Shown here one piece after another: positions 19,046 to 28,136 of a DNA stretch of 64,000 nt. Origin of the DNA: Halorhabdus tiamatea SARL4B (GTDB taxonomy: Archaea > Halobacteriota > Halobacteria > Halobacteriales > Haloarculaceae); NCBI RefSeq assembly GCF_000470655.1, contig NC_021921.1, forward strand, positions 2,418,001 to 2,482,000. Reading direction: 5' to 3'. The notes beneath the pieces were generated by a model, which was given only the letters and a program-made list of their open reading frames with translations, was not told the DNA's origin and did not search any database. Every line of letters begins with the position of its first letter. Within the stretch, counting starts at the first letter, position 1. The position numbers and the translations under genes were made by a program.

Positions 19046-20136
19046 TGGCCTTCGATGTCCTCGCGTTCCACGAGCGCGCGGTCCGGACACCCTCCCACGA
19101 GTCGGTCGCGGACATGCGATCGCTGCTCGTCGACGTACTCGAAGATGCGGGTGTGAACGCTCGCATCGACGAGGCGGGCAACGTCGTCGCGCGACGAGGC
19201 GTTGGCGAAAATCCTGACGACACCTCCCATCTCCTGCTCAACACCCACCTCGACACCGTTCCGCCACACGTCCCGTTCGAGCGCGACGGTGATATCGTCC
19301 AGGGACGGGGTGCCTGCGACGCGAAAGGGCCGCTGGCAGCGATGGTCGGGGCGTTCCTTGGGGCTGACCTCGATGACGGCAGCGTCACGCTGGCGGTCAC
19401 GCCCGACGAGGAGACGACCCAGACCGGCGCGGCACACCTCGCCGAGTCCCTCGACACCTTCGACGCGGCCATCGTCGGCGAACCGACCGGACTCGACGTC
19501 TGTTACGCCGCTCGGGGCCAGTTCGAGGGCCAGATCACGCTCCATGGCGAGAGCGCCCACGCCAGCGATCCGAGCGACGGGACCAACGCCGTTCGAGCAA
19601 TCGGCCCGACGATCGAGGCGATGGATCGCTATGACGCGGAGAACGGGACGGCGGCCCACGACACACTGGGATCGCCGACGCTGACGCCGACGATGGTCGA
19701 GGGTGGCGAGGCCCCGAACCAGATCCCGGCCGAGGTACGGATCACCTTCGACCGGCGGAGCGTCCCGCCCGAGCGCAGCGAGGAATTCCCGGCGTCACTG
19801 GAGTCTCACCTTCGGGAGGAACTTTCTGCTGATATCGGCGTCGACGTCTCTCTCGTCCGCCCGGACACACCGTTCCCCGAGGCGTTCGAGACGGACCCAG
19901 ACGCTCAAATCGTCGAGGTGCTGCGGGAAGCAGGCGGCGGTGCTGTTCCCCCCTTCGGCGCGGCGACCGAGGCGGCTCAGTTCGCCGTGAGCGCGCCGAC
20001 GGTCGTCTTCGGTCCCGGCGTGCTGAGCGACGACGAGGGACCGGTCGCGCACTCGCCACGGGAATACGTGGATCGGCGCGACGTCGAGCGTGCGGCGGAC
20101 GTGCTGACCGGGACGGTCGAGACGATGATGGCGTAG
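19045..20136 (+). CDS. dapE: Succinyl-diaminopimelate desuccinylase-type M20 peptidase
   Basis: 363-residue M20-family zinc hydrolase. NTHLDTVPPH supplies the first metal His and Asp, GRGACDAKGP the bridging Asp, and PDEETTQTGA the catalytic and metal Glu. DapE removes succinate from N-succinyl-LL-diaminopimelate. The neighbouring lysA supports a lysine role over other M20 activities such as ArgE. GTG at 19042 is an alternative start. The other diaminopimelate genes are not in the window. Confidence 0.85.
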   Translation: MAFDVLAFHERAVRTPSHESVADMRSLLVDVLEDAGVNARIDEAGNVVARRGVGENPDDTSHLLLNTHLDTVPPHVPFERDGDIVQGRGACDAKGPLAAMVGAFLGADLDDGSVTLAVTPDEETTQTGAAHLAESLDTFDAAIVGEPTGLDVCYAARGQFEGQITLHGESAHASDPSDGTNAVRAIGPTIEAMDRYDAENGTAAHDTLGSPTLTPTMVEGGEAPNQIPAEVRITFDRRSVPPERSEEFPASLESHLREELSADIGVDVSLVRPDTPFPEAFETDPDAQIVEVLREAGGGAVPPFGAATEAAQFAVSAPTVVFGPGVLSDDEGPVAHSPREYVDRRDVERAADVLTGTVETMMA

Positions 20137-20201
20137 GCCGCGCAACCGGCAGCAAGTGAGGGTTCCAGTAGCTACTGACAGACGGTCTTCGTTTCTCGAC
20201 T

Positions 20202-21113
20202 ATGGAGCGCCCGCCGATCTCGGTGCTGTTGCCGACGACGACCTGGACGTCGGCCTGTCGACAGGTGGCCGAGCAACTTCAGGACGACGACGAACTCTTG
20301 CTCCTCTGTGATCACGAGAGCGATCCAGTCGCGGAGCGAACTGATCTCACTCCGGCAGTGTCAGTGATCCCCGCAGGCGACCCCGATGGCTGCTCGGGCA
20401 AGGCCAACGCGGTCGACAGAGGCATGGATCGAGCCAGTCACGATCGGATCGTCTGGACGGACGACGACTTCGACCATCCACCGGACTGGCTGGACACCCT
20501 CTCGGCCGACTACGATCGCCACGGCCCAGTCTCGGAGGTGCCGTTCTTTCGCGGAGAGGATCCGCTTTCGGTGTTCCTCGAACCGACCAACGTCTTCGGC
20601 GGGACGCTTACGACGTGGCTGGGCGACATTCCCTGGGGCGGGAGCGTGATCTTCGAACGCGACGACCTCGACATCGAGGCCTTCAGGGCCGACCTCCGGC
20701 GCACGGTCAGCGACGACGGGACGCTCGGCGAGCATCTGGAGATGACGACACTCAAGCGCGTCCGCGAGGTTTCGGCCGGCGGCACCGTCCGTGAGTCCCT
20801 CGAGCGGTTCGTCAGGTTCATCAAGATCGTCCGGTTTCACGGTCCGGCGATCACTGCTTTCAACGCCCTCGCGCTGCTCGCCATCACGACGGCGCTCGTC
20901 TCCTTCCCGCTACTCACGACCGTCGGAGTCACGCTTTCGTATGGCCTCGTCTACGCGGCCTTCGGCATCCGGCGGTGGACGTTCCTCCTGGCGGTCCCGG
21001 CGACGGTGGTGAATCTTCCGCTGTTCGCCTACGCACTGGTTCGCCGGACCTTCGTCTGGGGCGGGCGGCGCTATCGCTGGCGAAGCATGTTCGACGTTGA
21101 GATCGTCGAGTGA
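20202..21113 (+). CDS. Membrane-bound family 2-like glycosyltransferase
   Basis: 303 residues. The N-terminal GT-A fold begins ISVLLPTTTW and has GCSGKANAVDRGM (nucleotide-sugar contact), VWTDDDFDHP (DxD-type metal motif at about 87-89) and GGSVIFERDD. The C-terminal 100 residues have two or three hydrophobic segments. The order resembles ceramide glucosyltransferase-like GT2 enzymes, but it is short and lacks a clear QxxRW. Acceptor and sugar are unknown. Confidence 0.75.
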   Translation: MERPPISVLLPTTTWTSACRQVAEQLQDDDELLLLCDHESDPVAERTDLTPAVSVIPAGDPDGCSGKANAVDRGMDRASHDRIVWTDDDFDHPPDWLDTLSADYDRHGPVSEVPFFRGEDPLSVFLEPTNVFGGTLTTWLGDIPWGGSVIFERDDLDIEAFRADLRRTVSDDGTLGEHLEMTTLKRVREVSAGGTVRESLERFVRFIKIVRFHGPAITAFNALALLAITTALVSFPLLTTVGVTLSYGLVYAAFGIRRWTFLLAVPATVVNLPLFAYALVRRTFVWGGRRYRWRSMFDVEIVE

Positions 21114-21203
21114 ACGGCCGTTTCGAGGGAAAGATAGTATCGGTGCGTGTCATAGAAAACGTTTCACTGTGCTACAATAGTGTTTGTCGGGTTCGTAATC
21201 CGA

Positions 21204-21404
21204 TTAGTTACGCCATTCGTTGATGAATGTCGGGACGATGACGCCAACGCCGAGGAGCACGGCGAAGTGAACCCATTGCGTATCAGTTACAGTTGTTGTG
21301 CCGTACACCGATACGAGAGCGAGTATGACGAAAACTGCTGTAATCTTGGTTTCTGTGCTGACCAGGCTATTCGACCTCGTGGAGGGCTGTTCTGACACGT
21401 CCAC
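21204..21404 (-). CDS. Small two-helix membrane protein
   Basis: 66 residues: a polar N-terminus (MDVSEQPSTRSNS), one hydrophobic helix at about 21-36 and another at about 46-60, ending INEWRN. The GC content is lower than in neighbouring genes. The AT-rich stretch at 21420-21445 on the upstream side could hold its TATA box. No family recognised; low GC and position at the edge of a gene-poor stretch hint at acquired DNA. Confidence 0.5.
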   Translation of the reverse strand: MDVSEQPSTRSNSLVSTETKITAVFVILALVSVYGTTTVTDTQWVHFAVLLGVGVIVPTFINEWRN

Positions 21405-21612
21405 TCATTCAGCTGCATAATTCATATACTTTTTCTACAATTTCAGAGCCAGCAACTACCGCTGACCGAGCCCAGAGCAAGAACCAAAACCGTCTACTGA
21501 GCAACTACAAACGATTCTATGACGCGCTCTCGGAGAAGTATCCGCGCGAACGGAATGAGCGCAGTTCACCGATGGCGAGACCGGCGGTCGAGCCGTCGGC
21601 CATTTACACCAC

Positions 21613-21632
21613 CGGGAGAGCAAGCTCTCCCG
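21613..21632. repeat. Short palindrome
   Basis: CGGGAGAGC and GCTCTCCCG are separated by AA, giving a perfect 9-bp stem. The size is the same as the palindromes in the IS200/IS605 element at 40.2-41.5 kb. Confidence 0.6.
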
Positions 21633-21729
21633 AGCCCACACTCTCTGCGTTCGCGTGGACCATGTTTTTCGAGGAGTGGGTTGCGGGCCTATAGTGAACC
21701 AGAGAACGATTGAATAGAATGAAGAAATT

Positions 21730-21834
21730 GAAAGCCCCGGCTGGCTCCAGTCGAGGGGCTCGCTGCGGTCCTCACTCACTCCGTTCGTTGCGGTCCTTGC
21801 GTCGCCCGTCTTCCCGGAGCCAGCCGCCCCTTTC
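21730..21834. repeat. Imperfect inverted repeat
   Basis: The 19-base arms at 21730-21748 (GAAAGCCCCGGCTGGCTCC) and 21816-21834 (GGAGCCAGCCGCCCCTTTC) are near-complementary. The interval contains ACTCACTCCGTTCG. The interval is long for a simple terminator and could be the ends of a small non-autonomous element or a structured RNA. Confidence 0.6.
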
Positions 21835-21888
21835 AGTCCCACCCGAACCGCCTGACTAAGCGGCCGAGACGGGCGGGAATGGAAGGGG

Positions 21889-21969
21889 ACGCCCGCTCGG
21901 GGACGGCGGACGAAGTAAGCACCGCAACGGAGTGAGGAGCGCAACGAGTCCCCCGAGCCGAGCGGGCGT
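21889..21969. repeat. Perfect 12-bp inverted repeat
   Basis: ACGCCCGCTCGG at 21889-21900 and CCGAGCGGGCGT at 21958-21969 are exact reverse complements. Between them is a segment with AACGGAGTGAGG. It lies next to the preceding inverted repeat, 136 bases downstream of the proS stop. Confidence 0.6.
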
Positions 21970-22105
21970 GGGCTTCCCACTCTCAAATATTCAACTCATG
22001 TGTGAAGTACTATGGTCCCGCAACCGAATGCCGTGGCGACTTCGTCGCCACGCGGTTCCCGCAGCGCCCGGTGGGCGCGAGGAAACCCGACTGGGAAAAG
22101 ATGGT

Positions 22106-23560
22106 TTAGTAGGTTTTGGCGAAGTACGCCGTCTCCTCGGCTTCCTCTCCGCAGATGGCGCACTCGTCGTGGATCGGTTCCTCGTCGCGGTCCTTGGGGA
22201 CCATCACGATCTCGGCGGCGATGGCGTCCTTGATGGGTTCCTCGCACTCCTCGTCGCCACACCAGCCACACTTAACGTAGCCGCCGTGCTGGCCGATCGT
22301 GCCCAGAATCCCCTCGCGGGATTCGGCCTCGCGGATCTCCCCTTCCAGGGTCTCCTCGGCGCTCGCGTACAGTTTGGCGAAGATCGTATCGAGGTGGTCG
22401 GAGACGGTATCAGCGACGCCGTCGCGCTCGACCGTGACTTCCTCGCCGTCGGGACGGTGGACGAGCGTGAGTTCGTCGTCCTCGACTTCGTAAGAGCCGA
22501 TCTCGATCCGGAGCGGGACGCCGTTGAGCTCGTGTTCGTTGTACTTGAACCCGGGATTGCGGTGATCGCGGTCGTCGAGTTCGACCCGGACGCCCGCTTC
22601 CTTGAGGTCCGCCTCGACATCTTCGGCGTATGCGAGAACGTCGTCCTTGCTGTCCTCGTCCCAGATCGGGACAATGGCGACCTGGGTCTCGGCGAGCGTC
22701 GGCGGCAGAACGAGTCCCTGGTCGTCGCTGTGGGTCATGAACAGCGCGCCCAGCGCACGCCAGGACAGCCCCCAGGAGGTCGTGTGGGCGGTTCGTTCTT
22801 TCTCGTCCTCGTCGACGTAGGTCACGTCGTAGGCTTCCGCGAAGGAGGTCCCGAGATAGTGGGAGGTCCCACCCTGGACGGACTTGCCGTCGGGCATCAG
22901 CGCCTCGACGGACGTCGTCGTGTGCGCGCCGGGGAACTTGTCGTGTTCGGGCTTGCGCCCCGAAAGCACCGGCATCGCCAGCACGTCCTCGTAGAGACGC
23001 TTGTACTGCTCTAGGCGGGTCTCCATCTCCTCGATAGCGTCTTCCTCGTCGTGGTGGGCAGTGTGGCCCTCCTGCCAGAGGAACTCCTTCGTGCGGAAGA
23101 ACGGCTTTGTCTCGGTGGCTTCCCACCGGACGACGCTACACCACTGGTTGACGCGGATCGGGAGGTCCCGGTGGGATCGGGTCCATTGGGCGAGGAAGGG
23201 CGTGATGATACTCTCGCTGGTGGGCCGGACGGCGAGCCGTTCCTCGAGTTCGTCGTAGCCACCCTGGGTGACCCACGCGACTTCGGGGTCGAACCCCTCG
23301 ACGACGTCCTTCTCCTTTTCGAGGTAGCTCTCGGGGATGAACAGCGGGAAGTAGGCGTTCTGCACGCCGGTCTGCTTGAACCACCCGTCGAGGTAGTTCT
23401 GGAGTCGTTCCCAGATAGCGTACCCGCGGGGCCGGGTCACGATGAACCCGCCCATGGGGGCGTAGTCGGCCAGGCCGGCCTTCTGGACCAGTTCGGCGTA
23501 CCACTCGCCAGTCGCGTGCTCTTTGCTCTCGGTGATGCCGAGCTCTTGCTCGCCGCTCAT
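22106..23560 (-). CDS. proS: Prolyl-tRNA synthetase (archaeal/eukaryal type)
   Basis: 484-residue class II aminoacyl-tRNA synthetase. Motif 2 is visible as RWEATETKPFFRTKEFLWQEGHTAH and motif 3 in the later GLSWRALGALFM region. A zinc-binding C-terminal domain (CGWCGDEEC, CAICG) ends in YFAKTY, the typical C-terminal Tyr of type 3 ProRS. ATG 23560 (MSGEQELGIT) fits the family start; the frame is open to 23611. Confidence 0.95.
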   Translation of the reverse strand: MSGEQELGITESKEHATGEWYAELVQKAGLADYAPMGGFIVTRPRGYAIWERLQNYLDGWFKQTGVQNAYFPLFIPESYLEKEKDVVEGFDPEVAWVTQGGYDELEERLAVRPTSESIITPFLAQWTRSHRDLPIRVNQWCSVVRWEATETKPFFRTKEFLWQEGHTAHHDEEDAIEEMETRLEQYKRLYEDVLAMPVLSGRKPEHDKFPGAHTTTSVEALMPDGKSVQGGTSHYLGTSFAEAYDVTYVDEDEKERTAHTTSWGLSWRALGALFMTHSDDQGLVLPPTLAETQVAIVPIWDEDSKDDVLAYAEDVEADLKEAGVRVELDDRDHRNPGFKYNEHELNGVPLRIEIGSYEVEDDELTLVHRPDGEEVTVERDGVADTVSDHLDTIFAKLYASAEETLEGEIREAESREGILGTIGQHGGYVKCGWCGDEECEEPIKDAIAAEIVMVPKDRDEEPIHDECAICGEEAEETAYFAKTY

Positions 23561-23625
23561 ATCTCTACGTGCGTGAGCGATGGCATAAACCCGCCGTGTT
23601 CGACCCGCCACCGGTCAGCGTGCGA

Positions 23626-24444
23626 TCAGTCGGCAGTCAGCGTCGCCGTCCCGTCCTCGGTCGTCTGGAGTGTCCCCGCGAACGATCCCGTATAGCCGAA
23701 GATGTTCTCGTAGCCATAGGCCGAGAAGAGGACCGGATAAAACCCTTCCTCTGCGGCCAATCCTTCGCCGTCGGCGGCCGCGTAGGTCTCGCCGGCGTCG
23801 ACGTGGGTGAAGTTATCGGCGAAGACCTCGTACTCGTCGGCCGGTGGCTTCTCGACGGGTTCGCCGAGGTCGTAGACCGAGAGGTCACTCGAAACAGTGT
23901 ATCCCGGCAGCGCGCCGGTCGCCGTCAGGAACTCCAGGGAGATCCGGTAAGCGTTCTCGGCCGCTTCGACCGATCGCTGGTATCCTGTCTCGACCTCGAT
24001 GATGGTCGCGTCGGTCGCGAACAGCCGCCCCTCGACGTCGTGGCCCGTCCGCACCAGCGCCGCCACCGAAAGCTGCGGGACGATCGCCCGCGTCGAGTCG
24101 TCGAGTCCAGGACTGATCGCAAAGGGTCTGGCCGAGGACTGCGTCGAGTGCAGCGACAGCACCGTACACCCCTGGACTGCGTCGGCGAGTTCCCGCGCGA
24201 GCTCGCGCTCGTGAGCGTCTTCAGGCACGTCCTCGTCGAAGGCCCGATTGAGGTCCGCGTCGAGATACCGCTCGCCCGCTTCCAGTGCCTGCTCGTTCGC
24301 AACGATCAACTTCACCGGCCGCTCGACGTTCGCACCGTTCGAACGTAGCCGATCGATCGCCTCGACGCCACCGGGTTCGTCGCCGTGGATCGCCGCCACG
24401 ATCGCCAGATCGGCCTTCCCATCGCCTAGCTGCTCGACGCGCAT
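23626..24444 (-). CDS. Succinylglutamate desuccinylase/aspartoacylase-family deacylase
   Basis: 272 residues from ATG 24444 (MRVEQLGDG). AAIHGDEPGG provides the His and Glu zinc ligands, DLNRAF is the substrate-binding motif, SLHST has the third zinc His, and TIIEVETG the catalytic Glu. The family cleaves N-acyl amino acids (AstE, aspartoacylase), and the exact substrate is not fixed. It follows proS on the same strand with a 65-base gap. Confidence 0.8.
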   Translation of the reverse strand: MRVEQLGDGKADLAIVAAIHGDEPGGVEAIDRLRSNGANVERPVKLIVANEQALEAGERYLDADLNRAFDEDVPEDAHERELARELADAVQGCTVLSLHSTQSSARPFAISPGLDDSTRAIVPQLSVAALVRTGHDVEGRLFATDATIIEVETGYQRSVEAAENAYRISLEFLTATGALPGYTVSSDLSVYDLGEPVEKPPADEYEVFADNFTHVDAGETYAAADGEGLAAEEGFYPVLFSAYGYENIFGYTGSFAGTLQTTEDGTATLTAD

Positions 24445-24518
24445 ATCCCACAGTTCAGCATCGATCCTCAAGAGCGCGTCGGGTTACGTCGGGACCGACG
24501 CCGCGTCTCGATCGTCCC

Positions 24519-25007
24519 TCACTCGGGGTCGACACCGAACGGACTCTCCGTCGCGGTCCAGTCCCATCCGGGCAGGCGAGTCTGGAATCCGGCCGCAAGC
24601 GCGGCGTCGAGGTCGTCGAGCCCAGCGTTGTCCTCGTCACTGCCGTGGGTCTGGATGTCTGCGTAGTGGAAGGTCGCTTCCGCGAGCGTTGCACGTGGTT
24701 GCTCGCCGGCGATCGTGGCAGCGAGTTCACGGCCGAGCAGTTCGTCGACGACGAACCCGGGATAGTCGCCCTCGACGTCGAGTTCGCGAAGGAGGCCGAC
24801 CAGCGCGGCGACGTTGACCGCCCGGTCGCCGTCGGCGAACACCCTGGTGACGGCGTTGCGATACTGGTCGCCAGTGACTGGATCGACGTCGGTGTCGAAG
24901 GCATCCCCCAGATTGCTCCGGAGGCGATTGATCAGCGCCACGACGACAGTTGCCCGATCTCTCACCCATGCTCGTTCCGATTCGACGCGGGCCGGTGTCA
25001 CCTGCAT
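24519..25007 (-). CDS. Conserved-looking hypothetical protein
   Basis: 162 residues, acidic, mostly helical by appearance (ATVVVALINRLRSNLGDAF, NVAALVGLLRELDV), with an Ala-rich middle and a short C-terminus (LPGWDWTATESPFG). No hydrophobic segment long enough to cross a membrane and no metal motif. I do not recognise it. Codon use looks normal for the genome, and it is oriented toward the deacylase gene. Confidence 0.55.
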   Translation of the reverse strand: MQVTPARVESERAWVRDRATVVVALINRLRSNLGDAFDTDVDPVTGDQYRNAVTRVFADGDRAVNVAALVGLLRELDVEGDYPGFVVDELLGRELAATIAGEQPRATLAEATFHYADIQTHGSDEDNAGLDDLDAALAAGFQTRLPGWDWTATESPFGVDPE

Positions 25008-25049
25008 GGGTGTGTTTCGGAGGACGGGACCCTCAACGTTTCCGAAGGT

Positions 25050-25058
25050 TTTTATTAA
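25050..25058 (+). promoter_or_regulatory. TATA box of the aCPSF1 gene
   Basis: TTTTATTAA in a GC-rich context, about 210 bases before the start codon at 25265, which implies a long leader of roughly 180 bases. Confidence 0.5.
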
Positions 25059-25152
25059 CCGAGGGGAATAGGGAGGTACGGATATCGGTTTTCCGCGTTC
25101 CCTCCGCTAGTACTACGGGACCGGACCGATGCGGATGCATCACTGTCGTACC

Positions 25153-25272
25153 ATGACATTACTAATCAGTCGTCGTCGTTGCCGTCGGCCGTCGCCACGC
25201 TCCGTGCCCCAGTCTGGTACGGGTGCGCCGGTCGATCGGGAAACGACGGGGACGTCTCGCAGCTATGAGTAA
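25153..25272 (+). other. Possible upstream ORF overlapping the aCPSF1 start
   Basis: An ATG at 25153 opens 39 codons (MTLLISRRRCRR...) that end with a TAA overlapping the aCPSF1 start in another frame. It is Arg-rich and may be chance, but it fills most of the leader. Confidence 0.25.
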
Positions 25273-27187
25273 CGTAGATCAGCAACTCGAGGACACGAGA
25301 GAGACGATTGTTAGCGAAGTACCGAACGACATTACGATCACTGACGTCACCTACGAGGGCCCGGAACTGGTCATCTACACGCGCGATCCCAAGTCATTCG
25401 CGGAGAACGGCGACCTCGTTCGCCGACTCGCGTCGAAACTCCGCAAGCGGATCACCGTCCGGCCAGACACCGACGTTCTCGCCCCGCCCAGGGAGGCACG
25501 CGAGGAAGTCCTCTCGGTCATCCCCGAGGAAGCCACCGTCACCGACCTGGATTTCCACGAGGATACGGGTGAGGTCGTCATCGAAGCCGAGAAGCCGGGG
25601 ATGGTGATCGGCCGACACGGCTCGACGCTTCGGGAGATAACTCAGCAGGTCGGGTGGACGCCGGAGGTCGTCCGGACCCCGCCGATCGAGTCCTCGACGG
25701 TCAGCAACGTGCGGAACTTCCTCAAGCAGGAACGTGAGGATCGCCGGGACATCTTAGAACGGGTCGGCAGACAGATCCACCGCGAGGAGATGTCCGACGA
25801 CGAGTGGGTCAGGATCACGACGCTCGGGTGCTGTCGGGAGGTCGGCCGTGCGGCGTTCATCCTCTCGACGCCCGAAACCCGCGTCCTCATCGACGCCGGT
25901 GACAAGCCCGGTGCGGAAGACGAGTACCCGTATCTTCAGGTACCCGAGGCCCTCGGCGTCGGAGCGAGTTCACTCGACGCCGTCGTCCTCACCCACGCCC
26001 ACCTCGATCACTCCGCGCTCATCCCGCTGCTGTTCAAATACGGCTACGACGGCCCGATCTACACGACTGAGCCGACCCGCGATCTGATGGGCCTGCTCAC
26101 GCTTGACTACCTCGACGTGGCGGCCAAGGAAGGACGCTCGCCGCCCTACGACTCCGAGATGGTCAGAGAGGCGATCAAACACACCATCCCGATCGAGTAC
26201 GGCGACGTGACGGACATCTCGCCGGACATCAAGCTCACGCTGCACAACGCCGGCCACATCCTCGGGTCGGCGGTCTCGCACTTCCACATCGGCGATGGCC
26301 TGTACAACGTCGCCTTTTCGGGTGACATCCACTACGACGACACGCGGCTGTTCAACGGCGCGGTCAACGAGTTCCCCCGCGTCGAGACCCTCGTCCTGGA
26401 GTCGACCTACGGCGGACGCAACGACTACCAGACCGACCAGGAAGATTCAGAACAGCGGCTCAAGGAGATCATCCGGGACACCTACGAGCAGGGTGGCTCG
26501 GTCCTGATCCCTGCCTTCGCCGTCGGGCGCTCCCAGGAACTCATGCTCGTCTTAGAGGAGGCGATGCGGGAGGGCGATATTCCGGAGATGCCCGTCCACC
26601 TCGACGGGATGATGTGGGAGGCGACGGCCATCCACACCACCTATCCCGAGTACCTCCGGGACGACCTGCGGGATCGGATCTTCCACGACGACGAGAACCC
26701 GTTCCTCGCCGACCAGTTCAACCACATCGACGGCGGCGAGGAGGAGCGCCAGGAAGTCACCGACGGCGAACCGGCAATCGTCCTCTCGACGTCGGGGATG
26801 GTCACCGGCGGCCCGATCATGTCCTGGCTCGAACACTTCGGCCCCGATCCGGACTCGACGCTCACCTTCGTGGGCTACCAGGCCCAGGGGACGCTCGGGC
26901 GCCGGATCCAGAACGGCTGGGACGAGATTCCGATCGGGAACAACGGTCGCGGCCGGGGCAACACGCTCTCCCTGGAGATGAACGTCGAGACCGTCGACGG
27001 GTTCTCGGGCCACGCCGACCGCCAGGGCCTTGAGAACTTCGTGAAGACGATGAACCCCCGCCCGGAGAAAGTGCTCTGTGTCCACGGCGACGAATCCTCG
27101 GTCCAGGACCTCTCCTCGGCACTCTATCACGAGTACAACATGCGGACGTTCGCGCCGAAGAACCTCGAAACCTTCCGGTTCGTCTGA
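25265..27187 (+). CDS. aCPSF1: KH-MBL-beta-CASP ribonuclease
   Basis: 640-residue archaeal cleavage and polyadenylation specificity factor homologue, known in archaea as the general transcription-termination ribonuclease. The N-terminal KH-like part includes KPGMVIGRHGSTLREI. The metallo-beta-lactamase core shows HAHLDHSA and HILGSAV, then FSGDIHYDD. The beta-CASP insert shows PAFAVGRSQEL, STSGMVTGGP and FSGHADRQGL, with VHGDES near the end. ATG 25265 is used; the upstream 14 codons in frame are Arg-rich and unlikely. Confidence 0.93.
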   Translation: MSNVDQQLEDTRETIVSEVPNDITITDVTYEGPELVIYTRDPKSFAENGDLVRRLASKLRKRITVRPDTDVLAPPREAREEVLSVIPEEATVTDLDFHEDTGEVVIEAEKPGMVIGRHGSTLREITQQVGWTPEVVRTPPIESSTVSNVRNFLKQEREDRRDILERVGRQIHREEMSDDEWVRITTLGCCREVGRAAFILSTPETRVLIDAGDKPGAEDEYPYLQVPEALGVGASSLDAVVLTHAHLDHSALIPLLFKYGYDGPIYTTEPTRDLMGLLTLDYLDVAAKEGRSPPYDSEMVREAIKHTIPIEYGDVTDISPDIKLTLHNAGHILGSAVSHFHIGDGLYNVAFSGDIHYDDTRLFNGAVNEFPRVETLVLESTYGGRNDYQTDQEDSEQRLKEIIRDTYEQGGSVLIPAFAVGRSQELMLVLEEAMREGDIPEMPVHLDGMMWEATAIHTTYPEYLRDDLRDRIFHDDENPFLADQFNHIDGGEEERQEVTDGEPAIVLSTSGMVTGGPIMSWLEHFGPDPDSTLTFVGYQAQGTLGRRIQNGWDEIPIGNNGRGRGNTLSLEMNVETVDGFSGHADRQGLENFVKTMNPRPEKVLCVHGDESSVQDLSSALYHEYNMRTFAPKNLETFRFV

Positions 27188-27241
27188 TCTCTTTCTGTCC
27201 GTGTCCTCCCCGTCGATTCGATATTCGACGCCACGAGGCCG

Positions 27242-28045
27242 CTACGGATCGACCCGTCGGAGGAACGTCCGGATCTCCGTGAGTGCGGCGTCGAACCTGT
27301 CACGGATCACGTAGTGGCCTGCCTCCGGGACGTGGACCAATCGACCGGACTGGAGGCTTTCGGCCGCGTCGAGGTCGGCCGCCCGTACCTCGATATCTCT
27401 GTCGGACCGCAATAGCAGCGTTTGGCAGGAGATCTCCGGGAGCTTCTCGGCGAGTGGGGCGGGGTATCCCTCACGCGCGAGTTCGGCGATTTCGGGGCCA
27501 CTTTCCAGATGACCCGTGGCGAGACGGCGGGCGTGGGTTGAATCCATGTCCGGATACTGTTCCTCGACGATCTCTTCGACAGTCCGTTCGTGGCCGTTCC
27601 GTAACCGCTGTCGTGATTCTTCGAAGAGTTCCTCCGGGTCTCTCTCCGGCAGGTCGTGGAAACAGTCCGGGTCGACGAGGATCGCTCCTCGGGGAAGATC
27701 GGGATGCCTTGCGGCCAGCCACCCGACCGTTCCCCCACCGATCGAATGGCCCAGAAGGACCGGCCGCTCGACGTCCAGTTCATGGATCAGTCCACGCAAG
27801 TCGGCCACGCGGTCCGAGATACTGTATCCAGTCTCGGGTGCGTCCGACTGTCCGTGGCCGCGTGCATCGTACGTTATCACGTCGTATTCCTCGGCGAGTT
27901 CTTCGGCGAGTGGGACCCATCGTCTGCCGGTGTCGCCGAACCCGTGCACGAGGACGATCGACGGGCCACTTCCGACTCGATAGTACTGGAGGTCGATCCC
28001 GTTCGCCGAGACGGTTCCGTGCGTCCACTCCGCGGGGAGGTCCAT
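27242..28045 (-). CDS. Alpha/beta hydrolase
   Basis: 267 residues from ATG 28045 (MDLPAEWTHG). LVHGFGDTGRRW is the oxyanion-hole region, YDARGHGQSD the strand-4 loop, LLGHSIGGGT the nucleophile elbow (Ser), and VPEAGHYVIRD carries the catalytic His, with a likely acid in LLRSDRD. The substrate is unknown. It lies downstream of, and on the same strand as, the GH43 gene, so a role in removing acyl groups from sugars is possible but not shown. Earlier in-frame starts run into the GH43 gene. Confidence 0.85.
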   Translation of the reverse strand: MDLPAEWTHGTVSANGIDLQYYRVGSGPSIVLVHGFGDTGRRWVPLAEELAEEYDVITYDARGHGQSDAPETGYSISDRVADLRGLIHELDVERPVLLGHSIGGGTVGWLAARHPDLPRGAILVDPDCFHDLPERDPEELFEESRQRLRNGHERTVEEIVEEQYPDMDSTHARRLATGHLESGPEIAELAREGYPAPLAEKLPEISCQTLLLRSDRDIEVRAADLDAAESLQSGRLVHVPEAGHYVIRDRFDAALTEIRTFLRRVDP

Positions 28046-28136
28046 GCTGCGTACGTTATTTTCCACTGCAAAAGTAGTTCCCATCACGTCGGCGGACGGC
28101 GTTCGGCACCGACCGAAACGGTCGGTTAGTCCGCGC

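Larger units (their letters stand above)
21405..22105. other. Gene-poor 700-base stretch
   Basis: Open frames here (for example minus strand 21456-21986) are Arg/Ser/Pro-rich, match no family known to me and look like translations of non-coding haloarchaeal DNA. The left third is relatively AT-rich. The middle and right carry two long inverted repeats and several copies of the words CGAACGGAGTGAG or CTCACTCCGTTCG. A short palindrome occurs at 21613-21632. No tRNA or transposase is visible. Confidence 0.55.

Noticed and set aside
21427-21693. Plus-strand frame reading NQNRLLSNYKRFYDALSEK and ending near 21693
   Set aside because: No start codon is visible, and the sequence contains the repeated GAACGGAATGAGCG-type word; not enough to call a gene remnant.
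21456-21986. Minus-strand open frame of 176 codons
   Set aside because: Rich in Arg, Ser and Pro, no recognisable motif, and spans both inverted repeats; more likely non-coding repeated DNA.
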